DNA of 64,000 nucleotides from Bradyrhizobium diazoefficiens USDA 110. GTDB taxonomy: Bacteria > Pseudomonadota > Alphaproteobacteria > Rhizobiales > Xanthobacteraceae. The stretch is from positions 9,038,001 through 9,102,000 of the forward strand of contig NC_004463.1 in assembly GCF_000011365.1 (NCBI RefSeq), in the 5' to 3' direction. The translations under genes and the position numbers were made by a program. The notes beneath the pieces are model-generated. The model had not been told where the DNA came from. It worked only from the letters and a program-made list of their open reading frames with translations, and did no database searches. The first letter of the stretch is position 1; every line of letters begins with the position of its first letter. This document shows, one piece after another, positions 34,741 through 44,730 of the stretch.

Positions 34741-35499
34741 TCAGTTGCCGCTGAACATGGTGACGTTGCCCGGCTGATAGCCGCTGCGTGTCGAGAAGAT
34801 TTTGTATTGCTGCTGGCCCTGCGACTCGGTCGCCGTTACGCGCGCCTGCTCCAGCGCATCCGCCCGTCCCTTCGCGGCGAGCACCGCGACGAGATCGGAT
34901 AGCTGCTGGGATTGCAGCGCGAGGAGTTGGTTGCCGGCTTGAGCGGCTTGCAAAGCGCCACTTGCCGACTGACTGGCGGTAACCAGCGTACTCATTGCGC
35001 TGGAGTTGGTCGAGATATTGCCGACGACGCCGGCCTGCACCTTCAGCGAGTCTTCGAAAGCGCCCACCGAGTTCTGCCAACGACTTTGAGCCGCGGCAAA
35101 CATTGTTGCATTGGAGCCCGTCGCCGCCGCCGTGCCGTAGGTGCTGGAATACATCGTCTGGACGCGCTCGACGTTGAAGGCGATGTTCTGGGCCTGGCTC
35201 AGCAGTGACTGGGTCTTGGCAATCGATGACTGAAGCTGGGTCAGCGTCGACAACGGCAGGTTGGCGAGGTTCTTTCCCTGATTCACCAGGCTTTGGGCCT
35301 GATTGGTCAGCATCTGGATCTGATTGTTGATCTGCTGCAGCTCGCGCGCCGCGGTCAGCACGTTCTGGCTGAAGTTGGTGGGGTCGTAGACGATCCACTG
35401 CGCAAGGACCGAGGTCGTCGAAAGCGGCGAGATCGAAAAGGCGAGCGAGAGAGCCGTCGCAGCGGCCAAGCCAGCGCGCCGCACTTCGAGAGCGGTCAT
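34741..35499 (-). CDS. trbJ: Conjugal transfer protein TrbJ
   Basis: The 252-residue VirB5-like secreted protein has a signal peptide (GLAAATALSLAFSISPLS), then AQWIVYDPTNFSQNVLTAAR and QIQMLTNQAQSLVNQGKNLA helices. It is probably a minor pilus component. The ATG overlaps the trbE stop by 4 bases. Confidence 0.9.
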   Translation of the reverse strand: MTALEVRRAGLAAATALSLAFSISPLSTTSVLAQWIVYDPTNFSQNVLTAARELQQINNQIQMLTNQAQSLVNQGKNLANLPLSTLTQLQSSIAKTQSLLSQAQNIAFNVERVQTMYSSTYGTAAATGSNATMFAAAQSRWQNSVGAFEDSLKVQAGVVGNISTNSSAMSTLVTASQSASGALQAAQAGNQLLALQSQQLSDLVAVLAAKGRADALEQARVTATESQGQQQYKIFSTRSGYQPGNVTMFSGN

Positions 35500-37934
35500 G
35501 ATTGCACCTCCAGGTTTGTCAGGTCAGGGATGAGATCGGCGGCCCACAGCAGTTCGTGATCGGCGAGCCAGGCGGCCGTGAAGTCGTCACGGCCGTGCTC
35601 GGCAAGCAGCCGTTCGATTGCGGCATGGTCGGTCTTGGAGGAGGCGGCGCAGAAGGCGAGCGCAACTGGCCCAAGGCCGAGCTCGAACAGCCGATTGCCG
35701 CGACGAGACTGGCAATAGTAGTCGCGCTTCGGCGTCGCCCGCGCGATGATCTCGATCTGGCGGTCGTTCAAGCCGAACCGCTGGTAGATGGCGGTGATCT
35801 GCGGTTCGATCGCGCGCTCGTTCGGCAGGAATATCCGCGTCGGGCAGCTCTCGACGATCGCTGGCGCGATGTTGCTGCCATCGATGTCGGAAAGCGATTG
35901 AGTGGCGAAGACGACGGAAGCGTTCTTCTTCCGCAGGGTCTTCAACCATTCCCTGAGCTGTTGCGCGAAGGCTGGATCGTCGAGGACGAGCCACCCCTCG
36001 TCGATGATGAGGAGGGTCGGCCGGCCGTCGAGCCGGCCCTCGATGCGATGGAAGAGGTAGGTGAGGACGGCAGGCGCCGCGCCTGCGCCGATCAAGCCCT
36101 CGGTCTCGAACGCCTGCACCGACGCAAAGCCGAGCTGCTCGGCCTCCGCGTCGAGCAAACGGCCGGAGGAGCCGCCGACGCAATAAGGTTGCAGCGCCTG
36201 CTTGAGTGCGGTCGATTGCAACAGAACCGTCAAACCGGTGATCGTGCGTTCCTCGGCCGGTGAGGACGCCAGTGACGTCAATGCCGACCAGACGTGCTCC
36301 TTCACGGTCGGATCGATGGTGACGCCCTCCTTGGCGAGGATTGCCGTCACCCATTCGGCCGCCCAGGCGCGCTCGGCCGCATCGCCGATACGTGCGAGGG
36401 GTTGAAGGGAGACTGAATCTTCGGCGCTGTTGGACAGACTTCCGCCGAGGTCGTGCCAGTCGCCGCCCATGGCAAGGGCCGCCGTGCGGATCGAGCCACC
36501 AAAATCGAAGGCGAAGATCTGGCTTTTCCGGTAGCGCCGGAACTGGATCGCCATCAGCGCCAGCAGCACGGATTTGCCGGCGCCGGTCGGGCCGACGATC
36601 AGGGTGTGGCCGACGTCGCCGACATGCAGCGAAAACCGGAACGGCGTCGAGCCTTCGGTCTTACCGAAGAAGAGCGGGGAGCTGCGGAAATGCTCATCCC
36701 GATCTGACCCGGCCCAGACCGCTGAAAGCGGAATCAGGTGAGCGAGGTTCAGTGTCGAGAGCGGCGGTTGGCGAACGTTGGCGTAGGCGTGACCCGGCAG
36801 AGAGCCGAGCCAGGCTTCGAGCGCGTTCACCCCTTCCGGCATGCAGGTGAAGTCGCGCCCCTGGATCACCTTCTCGACGAGGCGAAGCTTCTCAGTGGCG
36901 AGACCGGGGTCCTCGTCCCAGACGGTGACGGTCGCGGTGATGTAGGCTTGACCGACGTCGTCGGTGCCCAGTTCCTGCAAGGCGAGATCGGCGTCAGTGG
37001 CCTTATTCGCCGCATCGCTATCGACCAGTGTCGAGGCCTCGTTGGTCATCACCTCCTTGACGATGGCTGCAATCGACTTGCGCTTGGCGAACCACTGCCG
37101 GCGGATCTTGGTCAAGAGTTTCACCGCCTCGGTCTTGTCGAGGAGGATCGCGCGGGTCGACCAGCGGTAAGGAAAGGCAAGCCGGTTCAGCTCGTCGAGG
37201 ATTCCGGGATAGGTCGCGGTCGGAAAGCCGACCACCGTGAGTGTACGAAGATGATGGTTGCCGAGCCGCGGCTCGAGGCCACCGGCAAGCGGTTCGTCCG
37301 CGAGCAGCGCGTCGAGATGCATCGGCGTCTCGGGGACGCGCACGCGCTGTTGCCGGGTCGAGATCGTCGAATGCAGGTAGGTCAGCGTCTCGCCATCATC
37401 GAGCCACGCCACCTCAGGCATGAACCCTTCGACAAGTTGCAGGACGCGGTTGGTCCGATCAACAAAACCACGCAGCAGCTCGTGGGGATCGACGCCGCTC
37501 TGCGCGCGGCCCTCATAGAGCCAGCCTTCGATCCGCGAGGCGTCCTCAGCCGGCGGGAGCCAGACGAAGGTCAGGAAATAGCGGCTCTCGAAATGCGCGC
37601 CCGCCTCCTCGAAAGCGTCCCGCCGCTCCAAATCGACCAGCGCTGATGCGGCGTCAGGAAAAGTATTGTGCGGATAAGTCTGGGCGGCGATGCGCTGGGC
37701 CTCGACGAAGATCGCCCAACCTGAGCCGAGACGGCGGAGCGCGTTGTTGAGTCGGGCCGTTACGCCGACCAGTTCGGCAGGCGTCGCGCTGTCGAGATCC
37801 GGCCCGCGGAAGCGCGCCGTGCGCTGGAACGCGCCGTCCTTGTTGAGGACGACGCCCTTCTCGACCAAAGCGGCCCAGGGCAGGAAGTCGGCAAGACTGT
37901 GGGGCCGGTTGCGGTATTCGGCGAGGTTCAGCAT
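35496..37934 (-). CDS. trbE: Conjugal transfer ATPase TrbE
   Basis: The ATG at 37934 (MLNLAEYRNRPHSLADFLPW) gives 812 residues, the usual VirB4/TrbE length. Walker A GPTGAGKS is at residues 448-455, Walker B is LLIIDEGW, and the late VFATQSLSDI motif is present. The hexameric ATPase drives pilus assembly and substrate transfer at the inner membrane. It lies seven bases from trbD. The frame is intact across 2.4 kb. Confidence 0.95.
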   Translation of the reverse strand: MLNLAEYRNRPHSLADFLPWAALVEKGVVLNKDGAFQRTARFRGPDLDSATPAELVGVTARLNNALRRLGSGWAIFVEAQRIAAQTYPHNTFPDAASALVDLERRDAFEEAGAHFESRYFLTFVWLPPAEDASRIEGWLYEGRAQSGVDPHELLRGFVDRTNRVLQLVEGFMPEVAWLDDGETLTYLHSTISTRQQRVRVPETPMHLDALLADEPLAGGLEPRLGNHHLRTLTVVGFPTATYPGILDELNRLAFPYRWSTRAILLDKTEAVKLLTKIRRQWFAKRKSIAAIVKEVMTNEASTLVDSDAANKATDADLALQELGTDDVGQAYITATVTVWDEDPGLATEKLRLVEKVIQGRDFTCMPEGVNALEAWLGSLPGHAYANVRQPPLSTLNLAHLIPLSAVWAGSDRDEHFRSSPLFFGKTEGSTPFRFSLHVGDVGHTLIVGPTGAGKSVLLALMAIQFRRYRKSQIFAFDFGGSIRTAALAMGGDWHDLGGSLSNSAEDSVSLQPLARIGDAAERAWAAEWVTAILAKEGVTIDPTVKEHVWSALTSLASSPAEERTITGLTVLLQSTALKQALQPYCVGGSSGRLLDAEAEQLGFASVQAFETEGLIGAGAAPAVLTYLFHRIEGRLDGRPTLLIIDEGWLVLDDPAFAQQLREWLKTLRKKNASVVFATQSLSDIDGSNIAPAIVESCPTRIFLPNERAIEPQITAIYQRFGLNDRQIEIIARATPKRDYYCQSRRGNRLFELGLGPVALAFCAASSKTDHAAIERLLAEHGRDDFTAAWLADHELLWAADLIPDLTNLEVQS

Positions 37935-37941
37935 GGAAGTC

Positions 37942-38220
37942 TCACACGCCGAGGTAAGAAGGATAGCGGAGGTGGCGTCGAACGACGTCCACGAACTGCG
38001 GGTCGCGCTTGGCCGCCCAGACCGCCGCGGCATGGCCCACGGCCCAAATCAGCGCGCCGGGGATCCAGAGGTGGAGGCCGAGCGCTATTGCCGCGGCCAA
38101 CGTGCCGTTGGCGATCGCAACCGTGCGGGGCGCGCCGCCCATCAGGATTGCCTCGGTGAGCGCGCGATGAACCGGCGCGAAGAAGCCCGGCACGTCTAGA
38201 TCGATGATGCCGGCCATCAC
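37942..38220 (-). CDS. trbD: Conjugal transfer protein TrbD
   Basis: The 92-residue VirB3-like membrane protein contains PGFFAPVHRALTEAILMGGA and two hydrophobic stretches (TVAIANGTLAAAIALGLHLW; GALIWAVGHAAAVWAA), ending DVVRRHLRYPSYLGV. It overlaps trbC by 4 bases. Confidence 0.88.
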   Translation of the reverse strand: MMAGIIDLDVPGFFAPVHRALTEAILMGGAPRTVAIANGTLAAAIALGLHLWIPGALIWAVGHAAAVWAAKRDPQFVDVVRRHLRYPSYLGV

Positions 38221-38558
38221 ACCAGCGCTCCGCCGGAGAAGCTGAAGAAGGTCAGGAAGAAGCTCGACGCGGCGAAGGCGATCGACAGACCGAAGACAAT
38301 CTGGATCAGCCGGCGGAAGCCACCGGAACTATCGCCGAACGCAAGCGTCAGGCCGGTCACGGTGATGATGATGACCGACATGATCTTCGCGACCGGCCCT
38401 TGCACCGACTCCAGGATCTGATTGAGCGGCGTCTCCCACGGCATCGACGAGCCGGAGGCGTAGGCCGCGGGCGCGATTGCAATGGAGATGACGGCAATTG
38501 CGGCGAGGCCCGTGAAGCGGAGTCGCACGCGACGGATCGCGGGAGGAAACTGGATCAT
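38217..38558 (-). CDS. trbC: Conjugal transfer pilin TrbC
   Basis: The 113-residue VirB2-like prepilin has a signal peptide ending near APAAYASGSS, then two spans (IMSVIIITVTGLTLAFG; IVFGLSIAFAASSFFLTFFS). It is the major pilus subunit of the mating channel. It overlaps trbB and trbD by 4 bases each. Confidence 0.88.
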   Translation of the reverse strand: MIQFPPAIRRVRLRFTGLAAIAVISIAIAPAAYASGSSMPWETPLNQILESVQGPVAKIMSVIIITVTGLTLAFGDSSGGFRRLIQIVFGLSIAFAASSFFLTFFSFSGGALV

Positions 38559-39553
38559 GAGGGGTCTCCGGGAAGTGAGGATGGGCCGCCCGCCGCGGCA
38601 GAGTTGACGCGGTAGTCGCCGGTGGCGGGATCGAGGCCGGCGACGAGAGCAAGTTCAGCGAGGCGGCGTTCGCTGCCGCGGCCGCGCAGAACCGCGACGA
38701 GATCGATGGTCTCGGCGATCAGCGCCTTGGGAACAGTGAGGACGGCTTCCTGGATGAGCTGCTCGAGGCGGCGAAGCGCGCCCAGAGCCGTGCCGGCGTG
38801 AATCGTTCCGATCCCACCGGGGTGGCCCGTGCCCCAGGCTTTGAGGAGCTCCAGGGCTTCGCTGCCCCGTACCTCGCCGATCGGAATCCGGTCGGGGCGT
38901 AGGCGGAGGGAAGACCGAACCAGATCCGACAGGGACGCCACGCCGTCCTTGGTGCGCAGCGCGACCAGATTCGGCGCGCGGCACTGCAGTTCACGCGTGT
39001 CCTCGATCAGGACCACGCGATCGGTGGTGCCGGCGATCTCCGCCAGCAGCGCGTTTGTCAGGGTGGTCTTGCCGGTCGACGTGCCGCCGGCGACCAGGAT
39101 GTTCTTGCGGGCCGCGACGGCTTCGCGGAGCATGCCCGCCTGCCCGGCCGTCATGATGCCGGCCGCCGCGTAGTCATCCAGGGTGAAAACAGCCACCGCA
39201 GGCTTGCGGATCGCAAAGGCCGGCGCCGCAACGACAGGCGGGAGAAGCCCCTCGAACCTCTCCCCCGTCTCGGGAAGCTCGGCCGAGACGCGGGGCTTTT
39301 CGGCATGCACCTCAGCGCCGACATGGTGCGCGACCAGGCGCACGATCCGCTCGCCGTCGGCGGCGGACATCGTTCGTCCGCTATCCTCCAGCCCGCCGGA
39401 CAGCCGGTCGACCCAGAGCCGACCATCGGGGTTGAGCATCACCTCGACGATCGAGGGGTCTTCCAGGAAGGTGGCGATCGCGGGACCAAGCGCGGTGCGC
39501 AGCATGCGCGCGCCACGCGAGAAGGCTTCCGAATGGAGTGAAGTGCCCGCCAC
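38555..39553 (-). CDS. trbB: Conjugal transfer ATPase TrbB
   Basis: The 332-residue VirB11-type ATPase has Walker A GGTSTGKT at residues 156-163, an Asp box ([12 protein letters not shown]) and a His box region ([12 protein letters not shown]). It powers pilus biogenesis. It starts at a GTG (39553, [18 protein letters not shown]); an internal ATG at the MLRTALGP position is an alternative. It is the first surviving gene of the operon. The usual traG and CopG genes upstream are replaced by IS66 160 bases away. Confidence 0.93.
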   Translation of the reverse strand: MAGTSLHSEAFSRGARMLRTALGPAIATFLEDPSIVEVMLNPDGRLWVDRLSGGLEDSGRTMSAADGERIVRLVAHHVGAEVHAEKPRVSAELPETGERFEGLLPPVVAAPAFAIRKPAVAVFTLDDYAAAGIMTAGQAGMLREAVAARKNILVAGGTSTGKTTLTNALLAEIAGTTDRVVLIEDTRELQCRAPNLVALRTKDGVASLSDLVRSSLRLRPDRIPIGEVRGSEALELLKAWGTGHPGGIGTIHAGTALGALRRLEQLIQEAVLTVPKALIAETIDLVAVLRGRGSERRLAELALVAGLDPATGDYRVNSAAAGGPSSLPGDPS

Positions 39554-40151
39554 GATCGTCCCCCGTCGAGTACCAATCGCGGCAAGCGATCAGCAACGGG
39601 GATGGATAGAAAAGGCAGGAAACGGGTTAGTTCAACAAGTATTCAGGCGTCGTAGGAAGCGGGCGTAGAGCGGCGAAAAAATACTTGCTGCGTCGAAGCA
39701 TGCTGATCGACAGTAAGCGCGAATTTCCCTCCACCTTTTGCTTTTGAGTACTCTGATGCATGAGGTGTCCACCAAAATAGGTGGGCACCTTGTGATGGCA
39801 GACGATGATCAGAAATTGCGAGTGAGGCTTGTTGGCCGGAACGGTCGCCGGCGCTACGAGGCGGCATCGAAGGAGCGTCTTGTCGCGACCTGTCTTGAGC
39901 CTGGGGTTTCGGTATCGAGACTTGCGCTCGAACACGGGGTCAACGCGAACCTGCTTCGGAAGTGGATCAAGAAGCACACCGCGACCAGGTCTCTGCCGCC
40001 ATCTTCACCATCGGCGTTCATCCGGGTTCAGCTTGAGGAGACCGCCGATCGAGCCCTGTCGCGACAAGACAGCGTGGCGACGGTTGATTTGCCGGCGACT
40101 TGCGATGAAGTGCGCGGGTCGGAACCCAAGGGGACTACAGCTTTTTGTTCT

Positions 40152-41104
40152 CTAGCTGTGGAATCTCAACAGGTCGTCCTTCGGGAGGCCGAGGCGGCTG
40201 ATGGGTGGTTTGGCCTGCAGGCTGCCGTGCGGGCGATGCCAGTTGTAGTGATGAAGCCAGATTGGCAGGTTTTTGGCGCGCTGGTCTGAGGTGTCATAGG
40301 CGCGAGCGTAGGCCCATTCGCGCAGCACTGTCTGGATGAAGCGTTCGGCCTTGCCGTTTGTTTGCGGTCTGTAGGGTCTGGTGAAGATGTGCTTGAGGCC
40401 GAGCTTCCTGCACGCTCTGGCGAAGGCCTTGGCGCGGTAGCAGGAGCCGTTGTCGGTCATGATGCCGGTGACCTTCATGCCGAGGCTGCGGTAGTAAGTG
40501 ACGGCCTCCTTGAGGAAGGCGATGGCGCTCTCCTTTTTCTGATCCCGCCGGATCTGGGAGAAGGCCAAGCGCGATGCATCGTCGATGGCCACGTGGACGA
40601 ACTCGTGGCCGGCGCCGCGGCTTCGCCTTTCTGGCGATCGTGTGTGATGCGGTGGCCTGGTCTTACGAACCTGCCGAGCTTCTTGATGTCGATATGGATG
40701 AGCTCGCCGGGGTGCTCGCGCTCGTACCGGCGCACCGGCTCGGCGGGCTCCAGATCGCGTATCCGGCTTAATCCCAAGCGGCGAAGGATACGGCTGACGG
40801 TGGCCGGTGACACCTCGACCTCGGCAGCAATCTGCTTGCCGGTGTGGCGCTGCCGGCGCAACGTCTCGACGGCGGCGCACGTGGCCGGCGGGGTTTGGCT
40901 CGGCGATGAACGAGGTCGCGACGAGCGGTCGCGCAAACCATCCACGCCTTCTGCGCGGAACCGCTTGACCCATTTGGCCACGGTTTTCGGTGTCGTGTTG
41001 AACTGATTTGCCGCATCAGCCTGGCTCAGCCCGCCCTCGACCACGCCTCGCACCATCGCCTCTCGACCTTTGAGCGTCAAAGGCGCATTCTTGTGGACGT
41101 TCAT
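40152..41104 (-). pseudogene. IS481-family transposase, frameshifted
   Basis: ATG 41104 (MNVHKNAPLTLKGREAMVRG) has two helix-turn-helix parts (SQADAANQFNTTPKTVAKWV; TGKQIAAEVEVSPATVSRIL). Near 40640 the frame breaks. The DDE core (EFVHVAIDDASRLAFSQIRR, IMTDNGSCYRAKAFARACRK, RPYRPQTNGKAERFIQTVLR) continues in another frame. The stop TAG is contributed by the CTAG of the duplicated target, a known trait of IS481. The copy is likely inactive unless mobilised in trans. Confidence 0.85.
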
Positions 41105-41181
41105 CTGCCTTGGAACACTGAAGCTTCGCAACCTCAGCTTCCTCGGTTCAGACCAGATGGACAACCTCCTGAGAGACCAAA
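40157..41181 (-). mobile_element. IS481-family insertion with 6-bp NCTAGN target duplication
   Basis: A 1025-bp element whose ends share the pattern TCTCA..AGGT.GTCC (left 40166 onward; right on the complement). TCTAGC flanks it at 40151-40156 and 41182-41187. IS481 elements duplicate a 6-bp NCTAGN target, which this matches exactly. It lies inside IS66 tnpA, so it is younger than the IS66 copy. Confidence 0.85.
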
Positions 41182-41278
41182 TCTAGCCCAAGTGAGCGCG
41201 TCCCTGCCGAACGGCGTGAAGCTTGCGCTGGAATGCGGCGATGTGGATGCATGACGGCGATCATCGGAGCACTGGGCC

Positions 41279-41632
41279 ATGTTCAGACTGGGCGGTGAGC
41301 TTCAGGTCTATCTGCACCGTGAGCCGATCGACTTCCGGGCTGGCATCAACAGCCTTGCGGTTCTGGTCCAGGAGACGATGGCGCTCGATCCGTTCGCTCT
41401 TGCGGTTTTTGCGTTCTGCAATCGCCGTTGCGACCGGATGAAGCTGCTGTTCTTCGATCGGTCCGGCTTTGTGCTGGTCCTGAAGCGGCTAACCGAGGAC
41501 AAGTTCCGATGGCCGCGCCGCCAAGAGGCGGTCGTCACGCTGACGACCGAGCAATTGCACTCGATCCTTGACGGCATCGATATCGATGCGATGGTCCGCC
41601 ATCCGGTGCGGCAATATCAGGTTGCCGGCTGA
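41279..41632 (+). CDS. IS66 accessory protein TnpB
   Basis: The 117-residue protein MFRLGGELQVYLHREPIDFR contains AGINSLAVLVQETMALDPFA and CDRMKLLFFDRSGFVLVLKR, the IS66 Orf2 (TnpB) family signature. It is intact, but its partner transposase gene tnpC is absent. Confidence 0.85.
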   Translation: MFRLGGELQVYLHREPIDFRAGINSLAVLVQETMALDPFALAVFAFCNRRCDRMKLLFFDRSGFVLVLKRLTEDKFRWPRRQEAVVTLTTEQLHSILDGIDIDAMVRHPVRQYQVAG

Positions 41633-41782
41633 GCCCCAAAGCCGCCACGGCCTGAACAGCCCAGTATCGCCAGATACGAACGCCATCCGTCAAAAGCCCG
41701 CGCGTCAACGTGCGAGGAAAATCGTGCTTACGCTCAATCAACGCCCTTTGCGCGTTCTTTACTGCTTCACCTTTCGAGCCTA

Positions 41783-42900
41783 GTACCCGGAATCAGAGCT
41801 GAGTGATACGGCGGCCTTTGAAACGGCGTTGCCGGACCTTTTTCTTGGTCCAGACGAAGGGCTCGGCTCTGTCGTTGTATGCGTTGACGTAGGCATCGAT
41901 GTGTTCCTGAAGCTGCTTGAGGCTCGTGAAGGAGGTGCCGCTGAGCGACTGCCCCTGCAAGATGGAAAACCATACTTCGACCTGATTGAGCCATGACGCA
42001 CTTGTCGGCGTGAAATGAAATTGCACGTTGGGGTGGGCCTTGAGCCAGTCCTCGTTCTTTTTATGGGTGTTGAGGTTGTCGAGGATGACGTGAAGCTTGC
42101 GGTTCGGAAAAGTCGCGGTGACGCTGTTCATGAAATCGAGAAACTCGACGCGGCGCCGGCGTTTTGAATGGGTCGCGATGATCTTTCCGGTGGCGACTTC
42201 GAGCGCCGCAAACAATGTTGTGGTGCCATGCCGCTTGTAATCGTGGCTTTGGCCGGTTAAGGCGCGGCCATTGGGCAACTTCAGATAACCCTGCGCTCGC
42301 TCCAAAGCCTGGATCGAGGGCTTCTCGTCCACGCACAGCACAATGGCCTTCGCCGGCGGCGCGACATAGAGGCCGACAACATCGGCGGCTTTGGCCGTAA
42401 AGTTCGGGTCGTTGCTCTCGCACCAGGACTTGCGAGCCACCAGGTCAATCTTGTGGCTGCGCAGGAACCGCCAGACATATTGGACATCGACATCGCCCAG
42501 CGCCTCGGCCAGCAGGGGGCCGGTCCAGCGCGCAAACCCTTGCGGTGGCGGCTTATCCAGCAGCTTCAGAATCCGCTTGTCGGTCGTCTTCGTATAAATC
42601 GGCTGCTTGCCAGGCCGCGGCTTGTCTTGCAGCCCTTCAAGGCCATGGTCGGCATAGCGATGCCGCCAAAGGCTGACAATCCGCGGCTGGACCCCAACTT
42701 CCTTGGCGATCGACCGGGTGCTGCGCCCATCCGCCGCCAACAGAACTATCCGCGCCCGCTTCAAATCGCGCTGCAACGTCACCGGTGAGCGACAGCACGC
42801 CTCAAGCACCTTGCGATCTTTCCTCGAAAGGTGGACTTCTCTTGCTTCGGGTATCATCCCGACCTTGAATCACGACTCACGTTCCAAGAAAAGTGGGTAC
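41783..42900 (-). mobile_element. IS630-family insertion sequence at a TA target
   Basis: The ends read GTACCC on both sides (41783 onward and, on the complement, ending at 42900) and are bordered by TA at 41781-41782 and 42901-42902. This is the TA duplication of Tc1/IS630 elements. Beyond the first six bases the terminal repeats are only partly similar. Confidence 0.75.
41793..42857 (-). CDS. IS630-family transposase
   Basis: The intact 354-residue protein has HTH parts (STRSIAKEVGVQPRIVSLWR) and a DDE core: LCVDEKPSIQALERAQGYLK (first D), LHVILDNLNTHK (second D), PTSASWLNQVEVWFS (E region). It fills nearly the whole element and is probably active. Confidence 0.92.
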   Translation of the reverse strand: MIPEAREVHLSRKDRKVLEACCRSPVTLQRDLKRARIVLLAADGRSTRSIAKEVGVQPRIVSLWRHRYADHGLEGLQDKPRPGKQPIYTKTTDKRILKLLDKPPPQGFARWTGPLLAEALGDVDVQYVWRFLRSHKIDLVARKSWCESNDPNFTAKAADVVGLYVAPPAKAIVLCVDEKPSIQALERAQGYLKLPNGRALTGQSHDYKRHGTTTLFAALEVATGKIIATHSKRRRRVEFLDFMNSVTATFPNRKLHVILDNLNTHKKNEDWLKAHPNVQFHFTPTSASWLNQVEVWFSILQGQSLSGTSFTSLKQLQEHIDAYVNAYNDRAEPFVWTKKKVRQRRFKGRRITQL

Positions 42901-42956
42901 TAGCTCGATGAGTGGCCCGTTCTTTAATCGCGGGCACGGTATCAAGTGGCCGTTCC

Positions 42957-43560
42957 GTCATGGAGATTGCCAAGCTCCGAGGGGAGAACGACGAGCTCCT
43001 GAGGATGGTCCGCCTCGTCACCCTGAAGCTTAACGAGGCCCAAAAAGAGATGAGAGACGCCGGCGTGGCCGCACGCGAGGCGCGCGCAATCGCTCGCCGT
43101 TTCAGCCCCTGCGCTGTACTACAAACGCAAGATGCCGGAGCGCGACCATGCGCTCATGCGCTCCGGCGGCAGATCGAGGAATTCTTGCGCGACCCGCTCT
43201 CGGCAATGCGCTCCTTGCGCACGGCCGTCCCGCGATCTTCCGCCCCGACAACGGTGCCGAGTACAACGCGAAAGCCGCCCGCGCCTTCCTTGTGTCGCTC
43301 AATATCGCCATCTCCCGCTCGAAGAAAGACCGTCACTGGGAGAATGGGTACCGGGAGAGTTTCTACGACAAATTCAAGATCGACCTCGCGATTCCGGTCC
43401 GCTTCTCTTCCCTCGGCGAGTTTGTCGCTGAAATCTACAGACAGATTCACTACGACAACAATGATCGCATCCGACAGCGCACGGCGAGCGGCCGGTCGTG
43501 CTCGTGGGCATGCCGGGTGCCTGAAACTGGGCGTCTTACGAAACGGCTGCGGCACTCTTC
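42957..43560 (+). pseudogene. IS3-like transposase remnants, rearranged
   Basis: Pieces of an IS3-type OrfB survive in several frames. LYYKRKMPERDHALM lies near 43115-43160, then after an internal deletion HGRPAIFRPDNGAEYNAKAA, DRHWENGYRESFYDKFKIDL and FVAEIYRQIHYDNNDRIRQR at 43215-43480. Frame changes and the missing central core show it is dead. The upstream MEIAKLRGENDELLRMVRLV stretch may be an unrelated helical fragment. Confidence 0.6.
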
Positions 43561-43562
43561 GT

Positions 43563-44730
43563 CTAAGTCACTGACAAGGCGCAGTCGGTCAGATCGACCA
43601 CGACGTCGCTCGTGGAGATGACACCTCTCCGATGAGTGATCGCTAGCACAGTCACATCCTCAGCTAGCGTGCGTATATGGTCCATAACGTCCCGTTCGGT
43701 TCGTTCGTCGAGCGCGGAGCTAGCCTCGTCGAGAAGAAGGATCGCCGGCTGTCCATAGAGCGCGCGGGCAATAGCAACGCGCTGTCGCTCCCCGCCGGAA
43801 AGCTTCAAGCCGCGTTCTCCAACGGTTGTTTCAAATCCTTCCGGTAGCGCCTCAATCAACGGGAGAATAGCGGCTTCTTTCGACGCATCGCGAAGGCGTA
43901 CCTCGTCGCGGGGCCGTCCTAACAAAATGTTGTCAGCTAGCGGCTCATTGAGCAACATCACCTCCTGCGGCACGAGAGCAACTGCGGCATACCAATCCGC
44001 GCGATCGACGCTCGCTATATCCGTTCCATCGACGAGAATTCGGCCGTAGTCGGGCTCAATCGATTTCAGGGCGAGCTTAAAGATCGTGGACTTCCCCGAT
44101 CCGGTTTCACCGACAAGAAAAGTAATCCCGCCGCGCCCGGCCTTAAACGAGACGTCGGTAACGCCGCGACCGTTGTCGTAGGCATAACCAATGCTCTCGA
44201 AAGAGAGCTGGTCAGCGGAGGGCTTGAAATCGTGAGCATGAGATGCTTGCCGCTCTTCTGGTGCGGCCCACAGTCTACCTAGAGGGATGAGGTCGGCTCG
44301 CGACCGCGCCACGTCAGAGATCGCCCTCGCGACCGTCTCAAAGGGCATATTGAGCTGAAGCAGAAGCGTATTGAATAGCACCATATCGCCAATGGTGATC
44401 GCGCCGGCGTGATATTCAGGTATAAGAAGGAGAAGCGTGACCGCAAATTGCAGCGCGACGGCAAGGCCGAGCACGGCGATGTAGGCCAGTCGTTGCAACA
44501 CGTAGGCTCGCCAGTTATCACGCACCTCCCGCGCCCTTATCATAAAGCACTCGTTGATCCAGGAGTGACTGCCGAAATGGCGCAACGTGTCCATCGCGTT
44601 CATGACGTTGCCGACGAACCGAGCATTCTCCTGTCCGGCTTCGATCGCCGCATCCAGGAGCGCGCGTGCCTGACGCGTGGAACTCCAGGTCAATGCAATC
44701 GCGATTGCGGTCTTCTTCACCTCGGTCAAT
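43563..44730 (-). pseudogene. ABC exporter (TMD-NBD fusion), N-terminally truncated
   Basis: The surviving frame holds the last transmembrane spans (LAYIAVLGLAVALQFAVTLL) and a full ATPase domain: Walker A GETGSGKS, Q-loop VALVPQEVM, signature KLSGGERQR, Walker B ILLLDEASS, H-loop ITHRR. It resembles type I exporters of the Atm1/HlyB kind. The first half of the membrane domain is missing. The break at about 44725 is where a ParB-like gene begins on the other strand. The first 20 codons of the long frame come from the ParB side. Confidence 0.85.

Larger units (their letters stand above)
39795..41253 (+). pseudogene. IS66 TnpA, split by an IS481 insertion
   Basis: The ATG at 39795 (MADDDQKLRVRLVGRNGRRR) has the HTH of IS66 TnpA (GVSVSRLALEHGVNANLLRK). 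It is open to TTAFCSLA, where IS481 is inserted. Deleting 40157-41187 (IS481 plus one TCTAGC copy) restores the frame through SLAQVSASLPNGVKLALECG, DVDA and TGA at 41251-41253. Confidence 0.8.
39713..41780 (+). mobile_element. IS66-family element, partial, interrupted by IS481
   Basis: The left end begins GTAAGCGCGAATTTCCC at 39713, the usual IS66 terminus. It carries tnpA (split by the IS481 at 40157-41181) and tnpB, but no tnpC transposase and no right end before the IS630 at 41783. The residual element cannot move by itself. Confidence 0.7.

Noticed and set aside
36738..37646. 302-codon plus-strand ORF inside trbE
   Set aside because: An antisense shadow of trbE with no motifs of its own.
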